Both the position numbers and the translations under genes were made by a program. 64,000 nucleotides of DNA from contig NZ_CP035291.1 in the NCBI RefSeq assembly GCF_006094395.1, positions 1,860,001 through 1,924,000 on the forward strand, in the 5' to 3' direction. Source of the stretch: Staphylococcus haemolyticus (GTDB lineage Bacteria > Bacillota > Bacilli > Staphylococcales > Staphylococcaceae). The notes under the pieces are model-generated. The model had not been told where the DNA came from. It did not search any database and was given only the letters and a program-made list of their open reading frames with translations. Shown one piece after another: positions 10,256-17,518 of this stretch; positions within the stretch are counted from its first letter, which is position 1, and every line of letters begins with the position of its first letter.

Positions 10256-10302
10256 AAAAGGTCTATTCGCTAACTTTGATTTAAGTAGTGAATAGACCTT
10301 TT
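10256..10302. terminator. Bidirectional terminator
   Basis: AAAAGGTCTATTC pairs exactly with GAATAGACCTTTT, with an extra CTA/TAG pair inside. It closes the TM2/small-peptide unit on the plus strand and the IDEAL-domain gene on the minus strand. Confidence 0.9.
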
Positions 10303-10325
10303 ATAATGAGTTACAGGATCCTAAT

Positions 10326-10544
10326 TTACTCATTGAGAAATGCCTCCAGATTTTTATATTCAGTGGTATAGTTGATAAATTCTTCCTCGTTCTTATTAAT
10401 CAACGCTTCATCAATCAATTTCATTAACTGTTTCTTTCGTCCCTGACGAAGTGCCTCTTCAATGACTAGCTCAACGCCTAAATCATTAACTGTCGTTACA
10501 AAATCTTCTAGTGTCGTATTCTTGACATTCGTGTTGTGATTCAT
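10326..10544 (-). CDS. IDEAL-domain protein next to comK
   Basis: This 72-residue protein has a C-terminal IDEAL domain, named after the very string seen here (LIDEALINKNEEEFINYTTEY). The N-terminus is MNHNTNVKNTTLEDFV. The ATG at 10542-10544 is preferred because AAAGG lies upstream; a longer frame reaches back to 10586 but has no better start. The domain occurs in small Firmicutes proteins of unclear role. It is divergent from comK, separated by the comK promoter, so co-regulation is possible but not shown. Confidence 0.8.
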   Translation of the reverse strand: MNHNTNVKNTTLEDFVTTVNDLGVELVIEEALRQGRKKQLMKLIDEALINKNEEEFINYTTEYKNLEAFLNE

Positions 10545-10662
10545 TGTAATCACTGCCTTTCTTTTTTGTATAAGGATAGTATACAAGCTTTTATTTTTTA
10601 AATCAATCGAATATTCTGACTTTTCACAAAAAATAAGTGTAATTTTATATGTAATGATTATC

Positions 10663-10690
10663 TTGACAACATATAAAAACTTTATATAAT
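10663..10690 (+). promoter_or_regulatory. Sigma-A type promoter of comK
   Basis: TTGACA at 10663-10668 and TATAAT at 10685-10690 are separated by 16 bp. Downstream, ATTATTAA and TTAATAAT (about 10702-10735) can form a hairpin in the comK 5' leader. Confidence 0.75.
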
Positions 10691-10757
10691 AAATTTATAT
10701 TATTAATCGTTGAGTTTTTAGCGCTTAATAATGATATAAATTTAAGGAGGTTAAGAG

Positions 10758-11342
10758 ATGACAAATATTTCTCAAAGCCAAAATACTGTATATATTATTC
10801 GAAAAGGAGATATGATAATCAAACCCGTCATTGATGATTATGAGCAAACAAAAGGATCAGAAATATGGAAATATGATTCCACAATAGTTTCAAGCCCATT
10901 CAAAACTCAAAAAATCGTCGAACGCTCATGTAAATTTTATGGTAATAGCTATATTAGTAAGAAATCCGAAACACAACGAATTGCCGGCATTACTAGTAAA
11001 CCACCTATTTTATTGACTCCTCTCTTCCCCACTTATTTTTTCCCTACGCATTCAGACCGTTTAGAAGAAAACATGTGGATTAATATGCATTATGTACATG
11101 AAATTAAACCTCTTAAAAATCGAAAATGTAAAATTATTTTTGCAAATCATCAAACATTAACACTTAATGTTTCCTACCACAGTATTTGGCACCAATACTC
11201 TAACTGCATTTTTTATTATTACATGGTCGATAAACAATCTCGTATGAAGTCAAACAATCCAGAAATGCCAATAGATTATGAGAAAACGACTTTAAATATT
11301 TTCGAAGCACTTTCACATTATTCACTATTACAAGATAAATAG
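10758..11342 (+). CDS. comK: Competence transcription factor ComK
   Basis: The 194-residue product matches ComK, the master activator of the DNA-uptake genes. Conserved stretches include YIIRKGDMIIKP near the N-terminus, the block IVERSCKFYGNSYISKK, ITSKPPILLTPLFPTYFFPTHS in the centre, and HSIWHQYSNCIFYYY. The start is an ATG after TTAAGGAGGTTAAGAG. A consensus promoter and a structured leader lie upstream and a hairpin terminator downstream. In Bacillus ComK is degraded through MecA/ClpCP; a mecA gene lies at 45405-46127. Staphylococcal comK is usually silent and needs SigH for expression, which is family knowledge rather than something visible here. Confidence 0.95.
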   Translation: MTNISQSQNTVYIIRKGDMIIKPVIDDYEQTKGSEIWKYDSTIVSSPFKTQKIVERSCKFYGNSYISKKSETQRIAGITSKPPILLTPLFPTYFFPTHSDRLEENMWINMHYVHEIKPLKNRKCKIIFANHQTLTLNVSYHSIWHQYSNCIFYYYMVDKQSRMKSNNPEMPIDYEKTTLNIFEALSHYSLLQDK

Positions 11343-11363
11343 TTTTACGTTTAATTTTAAATC

Positions 11364-11411
11364 ATACGGGACTTTTATATTAATATAGTGTAAATGTTCC
11401 GTATATTTTTT
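11364..11411 (+). terminator. comK terminator
   Basis: ATACGGGAC at 11364-11372 pairs with GTTCCGTAT at 11396-11404, followed by ATTTTTT. Confidence 0.75.
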
Positions 11412-11423
11412 AAATATAATCCC

Positions 11424-11451
11424 TTGCAAATTTTAAGTTTATTGATATAAT
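11424..11451 (+). promoter_or_regulatory. Promoter of the tRNA-Asn/tRNA-Ser pair
   Basis: TTGCAA at 11424-11429 and TATAAT at 11446-11451 with 16 bp between them lie about 45 bp before the tRNA-Asn gene. Confidence 0.7.
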
Positions 11452-11494
11452 AATATTTGTGCTCATAGAGATACATTATATAAATACATATTAT

Positions 11495-11569
11495 TCCGCA
11501 GTAGCTCAGTGGTAGAGCTATCGGCTGTTAACCGATCGGTCGTAGGTTCGAATCCTACCTGCGGAGCCA
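11495..11569 (+). tRNA. tRNA-Asn (anticodon GTT)
   Basis: A full cloverleaf can be drawn. TCCGCAG pairs with CTGCGGA, the anticodon stem ATCGG/CCGAT encloses CTGTTAA, and the T-arm is GTAGG-TTCGAAT-CCTAC. The discriminator is G and the CCA end is encoded. Confidence 0.97.
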
Positions 11570-11572
11570 TAT

Positions 11573-11661
11573 GGAAACGTACTCAAGTTGGCTGAAGAGG
11601 CGCCCCTGCTAAGGGTGTAGGTCGCGAGAGCGGCGCGAGGGTTCGAATCCCTCCGTTTCCG
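11573..11661 (+). tRNA. tRNA-Ser (anticodon GCT)
   Basis: GGAAACG pairs with CGTTTCC. The anticodon loop is CTGCTAA, giving GCT for AGC/AGU codons. A long variable arm (GGTCGCGAGAGCGGC) is typical of serine tRNAs, and the T-arm is GAGGG-TTCGAAT-CCCTC. The discriminator is G and no CCA is encoded. Three bases separate it from tRNA-Asn. tRNA-Ser 3' ends are common phage integration sites, and accessory-looking genes follow. Confidence 0.97.
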
Positions 11662-11703
11662 TTCATTAGTAAAAATCTATAAAATTTGTTAACTCAAATC
11701 ATT

Positions 11704-11735
11704 AAAGAACGTTGATATATAAACGTTCTTTTTAT
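11704..11735 (+). terminator. tRNA operon terminator
   Basis: AAAGAACGTT pairs with AACGTTCTTT around an 8-base loop and is followed by TTTTATTTTT. Confidence 0.88.
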
Positions 11736-12094
11736 TTTTCTTAAAAATCTGAAAAAGTCTATTTTAAAAATTTTTGTCAACGAGTGGACAAAGTGGACAT
11801 AATTTGAAAGTTCGTTGTCCACTTTTGATACCCCCCATGATTTTATTCATTCTAAAATCACGAAGTTATACCACCATCTTTAAGTAGTTGTTCCTAGTAT
11901 TTAAAACTATATGCATGATTGTTTTGTCTTTTTTGACATTGATTACCCTACTCTACGTACACCTTTTTAAGAACACCTTAATTATTACTAATATTGATCT
12001 AAAATTAAAGATTTTTTTCGTTATCACTAACATTTTTATATTTCGCACTATTTTTTAATGTTATAATCTTATTGTAAATCGTTAAATTGTATAA
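11736..12094. other. Gene-free stretch with small inverted repeats
   Basis: I see no credible gene in these roughly 360 bp. AGTGGACAA (from about 11783) and TTGTCCACT (to about 11824) form an inverted repeat, with a second GTGGACA just inside it. TGATTTTA/TAAAATCA at about 11838-11860 forms another. The stretch directly follows tRNA-Ser and may be what remains of a deleted integrase region. Confidence 0.4.
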
Positions 12095-12241
12095 ATGAAT
12101 ATTTTATATAAATTAAGTGAAGCGTACGAAATGGATATACATAAAAACAATAAAATTAAATACGGTAACAACACTTATTACAATAATTATTCTATTATGT
12201 TTGAATCATTACGAGTGTTTGGATATGAAAATTTAAATTAA
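12095..12241 (+). CDS. Possible 48-residue protein of unknown function
   Basis: This is an open frame from ATG to a TAA that overlaps the Shine-Dalgarno of the next gene (TTAAAGGAG), so the two could be translationally coupled. The product begins MNILYKLSEAYEMDIHKNN and is rich in Asn, Tyr and Lys. There is no clear ribosome binding site, which keeps confidence low. It could equally be the 3' end of a decayed longer gene. No family is recognised. Confidence 0.35.
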   Translation: MNILYKLSEAYEMDIHKNNKIKYGNNTYYNNYSIMFESLRVFGYENLN

Positions 12242-12254
12242 AGGAGTTTTTCTC

Positions 12255-12728
12255 ATGGCTAACAAAACTAAAAATGTAGATTTGATAAAAGATGTGTTTT
12301 TACATGATAACGAAACAATTATTTATGCAATATTTGGTGCTTATAAAACTAAATCTCTTGGTAAAAATACAATAAGACATGGTGTTCTAGCAGCCACTGA
12401 CGAAAGAATAATCTTTTGCGCAAAACGATTGAGTGGATACGATTCTGAAATTTTTCATTATGGTAAAATTAGTACTTTTGAATTAAGCAAAATCTTAATG
12501 TGGAATACTATTTCTTTTTATTCAAGTGGTAATAAGGTTTCTATGAAGTGGGTTAATGATAAAGATTTAGACAAATTTATAGAATTTGTAAACAAGAATG
12601 TTGAAGGAAGTAATAATTCTCTAGGTCTTATTGATCAAGCAACTCATTCAGATAATGACTTACAACCTCTTGAAAAAATTAAAAAATTAAAAGAGTTATT
12701 AGATATGGATGCTATTACACAGGAATAA
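12255..12728 (+). CDS. PH-like/SHOCT-domain protein cut by an in-frame stop
   Basis: The 157-residue product has a bacterial PH-like domain: NETIIYAIFGAYKT, then HGVLAATDERIIFCAKRL, HYGKISTFELSK and a Trp/Phe-rich end at about residues 15-120. A C-terminal SHOCT motif begins at PLEKIKKLKELLDMDAITQE. The TAA at 12726-12728 interrupts SHOCT. Reading through it in the same frame gives FDKKKQQLLNS and a second stop at 12762-12764, exactly the expected motif end (ITxEEFxxKKxxLL). A GAA-to-TAA change would explain it. PH-SHOCT proteins are common in phage lysogeny modules. The start has TTAAAGGAGTTTTTCTC before the ATG. The loss removes about 12 residues, so the PH domain may still function. Confidence 0.8.
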   Translation: MANKTKNVDLIKDVFLHDNETIIYAIFGAYKTKSLGKNTIRHGVLAATDERIIFCAKRLSGYDSEIFHYGKISTFELSKILMWNTISFYSSGNKVSMKWVNDKDLDKFIEFVNKNVEGSNNSLGLIDQATHSDNDLQPLEKIKKLKELLDMDAITQE

Positions 12729-12798
12729 TTTGATAAGAAAAAACAGCAATTGTTAAATTCATAAATTGTTATGTCTTAATTATTAAAGGAGATATATA

Positions 12799-13374
12799 AT
12801 GAAAAAGTTTTTAGTCTTATTATTTACTAGTTTCTTAATTCTAGGTGCATGTAGTAATAAAGATTCATCAAGCGAAAACTCAAATAAAAGTTCTATAAAT
12901 AAATCAGATAAAAAATTACACGATAATAAAAAGAAGAAAGATAAATCAAAAGAGAAAAAGAAAGAATATAAGAAAAATTCTTCTAGTAAAGAAAATCAAG
13001 CTAGCCAAGAACAAGCACAATTACAACAAGATATCACACAAGTGCCACAACAAAATAACCTACAATCTACATCTCAAGAACAAAGTTCTCAACAAAAACA
13101 ACAAACTAATGCTAATAATCAACAAACTCAACAAAGATACGACTATGACCACAATGGCGTATATAGAACTCCTGCTGAACAAAAAGCACATGAACAGTGG
13201 ATTAAGGATCAAGTAGAATGGAACAAGCAAAATGAAACTAGAAAACAAAAGTTACAAGATGAATATTTCAATCTTTCAGATAAAATGTATGAAGATAGAG
13301 TTAGCAAAGCCGAATATAATTCTATGGAAAAACGTCAAAATGAAATATTAGATGAAGTTCGACCTATCAACTGA
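12799..13374 (+). CDS. Gln/Lys-rich lipoprotein of unknown function
   Basis: This 191-residue predicted lipoprotein has KKFLVLLFTSFLILGAC as a short signal peptide with lipobox LGAC, the Cys being at residue 17. A long low-complexity linker rich in Ser, Lys, Asn and Gln runs to about residue 112. A compact C-terminal segment (YDYDHNGVYRTPAEQKAHEQW) precedes a predicted helical tail. The DxDxNG loop resembles a single calcium-binding turn, but that is only suggestive. The start follows TTAAAGGAGATATATA. It follows the PH/SHOCT gene by 34 bp past that gene's ancestral stop and precedes an Ltp fragment, so the three look like one accessory cluster beside tRNA-Ser. No named family is recognised. 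Confidence 0.75.
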   Translation: MKKFLVLLFTSFLILGACSNKDSSSENSNKSSINKSDKKLHDNKKKKDKSKEKKKEYKKNSSSKENQASQEQAQLQQDITQVPQQNNLQSTSQEQSSQQKQQTNANNQQTQQRYDYDHNGVYRTPAEQKAHEQWIKDQVEWNKQNETRKQKLQDEYFNLSDKMYEDRVSKAEYNSMEKRQNEILDEVRPIN

Positions 13375-13443
13375 AATACACTACAATGGTTGCTCAATTA
13401 ATGTTGATTTTTTAATCTTGTATTAGAAATTTTGCAAAAATGA

Positions 13444-13545
13444 ATCATTGATAAAGAAACAATTTATAATCAACTCACTTCTAGCTACGGTGAAAAATTC
13501 ACACAAAAAGAAGCGCAATATGCTATTGACCATTTAGATAAATAA
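13444..13545 (+). pseudogene. Fragment of an Ltp-type (superinfection-exclusion-like) lipoprotein
   Basis: An open stretch without a start codon encodes about 33 residues: IDKETIYNQLTSSYGEKF, then TQKEAQYAIDHLDK and a stop. This matches one repeat of the Ltp/host-cell-surface-exposed lipoprotein domain (S..xIYxQLTSxYGEKFTxEEAQYAIDxL). A stop precedes it at 13441-13443, so only the last repeat survives. Ltp proteins of temperate phages block superinfecting phage DNA entry, and their genes sit beside the integrase and repressor. The fragment points to a decayed lysogeny module. Confidence 0.7.
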
Positions 13546-13550
13546 AAATA

Positions 13551-13586
13551 TAGCGGCTATAGAATTAACTCCTCAATAGCCGCTTA
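13551..13586. terminator. Bidirectional terminator before lplA
   Basis: TAGCGGCTAT pairs with ATAGCCGCTTA around a 15-base loop. It separates the accessory patch from the convergent lplA gene. Confidence 0.85.
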
Positions 13587-13592
13587 GTTATA

Positions 13593-14582
13593 TTAATAAG
13601 ACATTAATTTTAAGATAGCCTCTTTCTCAATATCACCGAAATAATGATAAAAGTCAAAGTCTTCCATAGCTTCTTTAATATGCGTATAATCATGTAACGC
13701 CCCTATTAAAGCATTCTCTAATTCAGTGACATCTCCTTCACCAAAGAAGTCTCCAAAGATTCTAGCATGTTCAATTTTGCCTTTTTTAACATCGAATTTA
13801 ATTTGTACAAAGCCTTTTTCAAATTTTTCATCGCGTTCAAAATTATATTTAGGATTTCGCCCGTAGTTCCAATCCCATGTACGGTATTTCTCATTGCTTA
13901 ATGCTTCAATATTCTTCCAGTCTTCATCTGTTAACTTATATTCTTCGACTTCATGTTCACCAAAGATTGTTTTCAAAATGATTTGTTTAAAGTCATCAAT
14001 GGAAATCGATTCATCTAAAAATTCGTCGATATTTGCTACACGCTTACGCACTGACTTAACACCTTTAGATTGAATTTTTTTAGGATTAACTTTCAATGCA
14101 TTTTGTACTTCTCCTAAGTCACTATTTAACATTAATGTACCGTGACTAAACATTCTATCTTTAACTTTAACCATGGCATTCCCTGAAATTTTAGCTTGCC
14201 CTACTTGAATATCATTACGACCAGTCATTTCAGCATCTACACCCATTGATTGAAGTGCTTGTACAATTGGCTCTGTAAACTTTTTGAAATTATGGAAGCT
14301 ATTATCATCATCATCTGTAATAAAACTAAAATTTAGATTACCTTGGTCATGGTATACAGCGCCACCACCTGAAATACGGCGTACAACATGTATGTTATTT
14401 TCACCTACATATTGTTTATTAACCTCTTCTATAGTATTTTGATTTTTTCCGACAATGATAGACGGTCCATTTACATAAAATAGAAAGTAACTGTCATCCG
14501 AAGGTAAATGTTTTAACACGTACTCTTCCATGGCAAGGTTAATTGTAGGATCAGTAATATTATTATTGCTTACAAATTTCAT
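13593..14582 (-). CDS. lplA: Lipoate-protein ligase
   Basis: LplA activates lipoate with ATP and attaches it to lipoyl domains such as GcvH and the E2 subunits. The 329-residue length matches the two-domain Firmicutes type. Residues 70-90 carry RRISGGGAVYHDQGNLNFSF, the lipoyl-AMP binding loop. The catalytic lysine lies in GQAKISGNAM (about residue 135), followed by SHGTLML. The C-terminal accessory domain follows from about residue 245. The start is an ATG after AAAGGAGAGATATAG. Staphylococci often have more than one ligase, so the numbering (LplA1) is left open. Confidence 0.94.
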   Translation of the reverse strand: MKFVSNNNITDPTINLAMEEYVLKHLPSDDSYFLFYVNGPSIIVGKNQNTIEEVNKQYVGENNIHVVRRISGGGAVYHDQGNLNFSFITDDDDNSFHNFKKFTEPIVQALQSMGVDAEMTGRNDIQVGQAKISGNAMVKVKDRMFSHGTLMLNSDLGEVQNALKVNPKKIQSKGVKSVRKRVANIDEFLDESISIDDFKQIILKTIFGEHEVEEYKLTDEDWKNIEALSNEKYRTWDWNYGRNPKYNFERDEKFEKGFVQIKFDVKKGKIEHARIFGDFFGEGDVTELENALIGALHDYTHIKEAMEDFDFYHYFGDIEKEAILKLMSY

Positions 14583-14782
14583 CTATATCTCTCCTTTGAC
14601 TCTCTCGTATATGCCCTTAGTTTAGTTATGCCTTATATTTAGTTATTTTGCCAATTATTTACTCAAATTTGACATTATTTTCATAATTAAAATATTATTT
14701 GCCATTTTTAGCATATATTTGTTTATTATTATGCAAATTTTTAGTACAATATAGCCTAGTTATGAATTTAGGAGGACTCCGT

Positions 14783-14959
14783 ATGACTGTTGCAGAAGTA
14801 GGAAATATCGTAGAATTTTATGACGGTTTAAGAGGCCGTGTTGAGAAAATTAATGACAATTCAGTTATTGTAGACTTAACAATTATGGATAACTTCAATG
14901 AATTAGACTTACCAGAAAAAACAGTTATTAATCATAAACGATATACTATCGTTGAATAA
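14783..14959 (+). CDS. DUF2187 (YkvS-like) small protein
   Basis: This 58-residue protein is MTVAEVGNIVEFYDGLRGR followed by VEKINDNSVIVDLTIMDNF and an IVE end. It matches the DUF2187/YkvS family, a small beta-barrel (KOW-like) fold of unknown function. The ATG at 14783 is chosen because TTTAGGAGGACTCCGT precedes it; a longer frame from 14699 has no such signal. It overlaps or nearly abuts the next gene, suggesting a two-gene operon. Confidence 0.85.
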   Translation: MTVAEVGNIVEFYDGLRGRVEKINDNSVIVDLTIMDNFNELDLPEKTVINHKRYTIVE

Positions 14960-14975
14960 GAAGGTATACATTAAA

Positions 14976-15578
14976 ATGAAAAATATATCAAAAGCTTTAA
15001 TTTGGTTTATAGCAAGTTTCATTGTATTCCATTTGATTTTATTTGTTATGTGGGGAGAGCATCAAGAGTACTGGTATCTATACACTGGTATTATGTTAAT
15101 TGCAGGTATTAGTTATGTATTTTACCAAAGAGATATAGAATCCAAACGACTTTTAACTTCTATCGGAGTTGGTATCGCTACAGGTATCGTCTTGGTTATA
15201 ATACAATTAATTTTTTCATTACTTTCACCACAAATAACATATGCAGAACTTATTAAAGAATTATCAAGAACAGGTGTTTATTTCAAATGGCAAATGTTAG
15301 TGACGTTAATTTTTGTAATTCCTTGTCATGAGTTATACATGAGAACTGTTTTGCAAAAAGAACTAACTCAATTTAAATTGCCTACTTGGTTAATCATCTT
15401 GATTACTGCATTATGTTCTAGTTCTTTATTTATTTATTTAGATAAATGGTGGATAGTGGCATTTATTTTTGTAGCTCAATTAGTATTATCATTGAGTTAT
15501 CAATATACACGTCGCATCGTAACTACCTCTTTAGGACAAATTGTGGCAATTATACTATTATTAATATTTCATGGATAA
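14976..15578 (+). CDS. CPBP-like integral membrane protein
   Basis: This is a 200-residue membrane protein with about six hydrophobic segments. The central motif PCHELYMRTVLQKEL resembles the EExxxR motif of CPBP (CAAX-processing/bacteriocin-protection, Abi) intramembrane proteases, but the first Glu is His here, so catalysis is doubtful. The ATG at 14976 is used; a TTG at 14952 in the same frame overlaps the DUF2187 stop. The stop codon at 15576-15578 lies one base before IS1272 copy 1, so the gene is intact but its natural terminator is gone. Confidence 0.7.
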   Translation: MKNISKALIWFIASFIVFHLILFVMWGEHQEYWYLYTGIMLIAGISYVFYQRDIESKRLLTSIGVGIATGIVLVIIQLIFSLLSPQITYAELIKELSRTGVYFKWQMLVTLIFVIPCHELYMRTVLQKELTQFKLPTWLIILITALCSSSLFIYLDKWWIVAFIFVAQLVLSLSYQYTRRIVTTSLGQIVAIILLLIFHG

Positions 15579-17247
15579 AAGAGTCCGGGACATAAAGTTC
15601 TTGGATAAGTGAAAAAAAGACAATTTCTATTGAAATAATATAGAAATTGTCTTTTTTATAAATTTTTTGATTATTTTCAGCTCGTTGAGCTACTACTTTT
15701 CTTATATTAAGTGCCATTAATACAAAACCAAGTTCTCTTTTGACTTTATTGAGTCCTCGGACAGACATCCGAGTGAAACCCAAAATAGCCTTCATAAATC
15801 CAAAAACAGGTTCCACATCAATTTTTCTTTGACTGTAGATATTTTTTGTTTCTGGTTCTGAAAGCTTTTTGTTAATTTGGGATTTAAAATATTCCCAGTT
15901 ATAATTCTTCATTATTTTTTTGTTTGTTTTTGAATTGAAGTTCATACATTGATTTTTCAGAGGACATTCTGAACAATCATCACATTCATATAATTTGAAG
16001 TCTCGCTTATAACCATACTTATCATGACGATAGGCATATCTTTTAAAACCTAGCCGTTTATTATTCGGACAAATGAATTCGTCATTAATTTCGTCATAGT
16101 TCCAATTTTGAGTATTAAAGATGTCACTTTTATATTTTTTAGTTTTATCTTTTATAAACATTCCATATGTTATGAGTGGCGTTCGATTAAAGTCATCTAT
16201 AATTGCCTTATAATTTGATTCACTACCATAACCTGCATCAGCTACAATATATTCAGGTAAATGACCGTAGGTCTCTTGAATTGAATTTAAAAATGGAATC
16301 ATCGTTCTAGTATCCGTTGGATTTTGATACACATTATAAGATAAAACAAATTGGGAATTTGTCGCTATTTGTAAATTATACCCTGGCTTAAGTTGTCCAT
16401 TTTTCATGTGATCTTCTTTCATTCTCATAAATGTCGCATCATGATCTGTCTTAGAATAACTATTTCTATCCTTTAAAATAGATTTTTGAAATTCGTATCG
16501 ATACTTTCGCTCAAAATAATCATTGATTTGCTTTTTGTATTTTTTGATTTTAGTTCTTTTGAGACGTATTTGTTTTCTTGTTTTAGTACATTTTTCATTG
16601 TTGATATGTTGGTTTAAATCTTCGATTTCTTTATCTAAGTGACTACCAATCAAATCTATTTCTTCTTTTGTTAATTCATTATCATGATCTTCTTTAATTT
16701 CCGGTATGATTTTATTGGTTACCAATTCATGGTAGAGGGCTTTAGAATCCTCATTCATCTTTGATTCATGGTTTTGAATACTCTTTTTCCATACAAATGT
16801 ATATCGATTGGCATTTGCTTCAATTTTTGTACCATCAATAAAAATAGCTTTATCATCTATAAGATTTTGTTTTACACACTGACTGTAAAATTGAATAAAT
16901 AAAGATTCTAATAAAGCATCTACTTTTGGATTTACTCTAAATCGATTAATTGTTTTATAAGAAGGTTTTTGATTTTGTGATAGCCACATCATTCGGATGC
17001 TATCATTAAGCATTTTTTCTATTTTACGACCTGAGAATACAGATTGTGTGTAGGCATATAGAATCACTTTTAACATCATTTTAGGATGGTACGAAGTTGC
17101 ACCACGGTGATGTCTGAATTCGTCGAATTCATTGTCAGGAATTGTTTCAACAATATCATTTACATGTCGTGAAATATCATTTGTGGGGATAAGAACTGAA
17201 GTTTCCATTGGTAGAGTAAGTTGAGTCATGTTATAATTTTTATACAT
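15550..17247 (-). CDS. tnp: IS1272 transposase (copy 1)
   Basis: This is a DDE transposase of the IS1182 family. The N-terminal domain carries YHPKMMLKVILYAY; the likely catalytic residues are Asp138 (IFIDGTK), Asp337 (IVADAGYG) and Glu479 (KIDVEPVFG). A cysteine cluster (CDDCSECPLKNQC) lies at about 422-434. The element itself encodes 556 residues, ending LYVPDS in the terminal inverted repeat, and has no stop of its own. Here translation continues nine residues (FIHEILIIV) antisense to the CPBP-like gene. The Shine-Dalgarno is GAGGTG. The protein is identical to copy 3 over the 556 residues. Confidence 0.95.
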   Translation of the reverse strand: MYKNYNMTQLTLPMETSVLIPTNDISRHVNDIVETIPDNEFDEFRHHRGATSYHPKMMLKVILYAYTQSVFSGRKIEKMLNDSIRMMWLSQNQKPSYKTINRFRVNPKVDALLESLFIQFYSQCVKQNLIDDKAIFIDGTKIEANANRYTFVWKKSIQNHESKMNEDSKALYHELVTNKIIPEIKEDHDNELTKEEIDLIGSHLDKEIEDLNQHINNEKCTKTRKQIRLKRTKIKKYKKQINDYFERKYRYEFQKSILKDRNSYSKTDHDATFMRMKEDHMKNGQLKPGYNLQIATNSQFVLSYNVYQNPTDTRTMIPFLNSIQETYGHLPEYIVADAGYGSESNYKAIIDDFNRTPLITYGMFIKDKTKKYKSDIFNTQNWNYDEINDEFICPNNKRLGFKRYAYRHDKYGYKRDFKLYECDDCSECPLKNQCMNFNSKTNKKIMKNYNWEYFKSQINKKLSEPETKNIYSQRKIDVEPVFGFMKAILGFTRMSVRGLNKVKRELGFVLMALNIRKVVAQRAENNQKIYKKDNFYIISIEIVFFSLIQELYVPDSFIHEILIIV

Positions 17248-17518
17248 AAGGCACCTCGTTAATTTAGTTTAGTGATGTTTATTAAATTATACGAAAGTGC
17301 TTTATTTTTTTAAAGTATTACAATGTAAAATTACATATAAATACAAAGTATTTTGGCGAGACTCTTGAGGGAACAGGACAAGCTGAAGACTACAGGCTGA
17401 AGCTGTCCCCTAAGAAAGCGAGCCAACAATACGGAGTATTGTAAATAAAGAAGCCAGTAAATGAATTTGTTAAAACTCATTTACTGGCTATTTCTCTAGG
17501 GTTTATGTCCCAGACTCT
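15580..17518 (-). mobile_element. IS1272 copy 1 (IS1182 family), complete, 1939 bp
   Basis: The ends are imperfect inverted repeats: AGAGTCCGGGACATAAA at 15580 and its partner, read inward as AGAGTCTGGGACATAAA, ending at 17518. There is no direct target duplication (flanks GGATAAA and TTTTGAAG). A hairpin that can terminate transcription in both directions lies at 15613-15657, overlapping the transposase 3' end, and a second (AGCCAGTAAATG/CATTTACTGGCT) lies near 17450-17490. Between the transposase start and the right end are about 270 bp without a gene, containing a stem-loop around GACAAGCTGAAG and AATACGGAGTATT. Confidence 0.95.

Noticed and set aside
17340-17480. Independent small RNA in the IS1272 right end
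   Set aside because: The stem-loops occur identically in all three copies and are better explained as IS structure; no promoter was seen.
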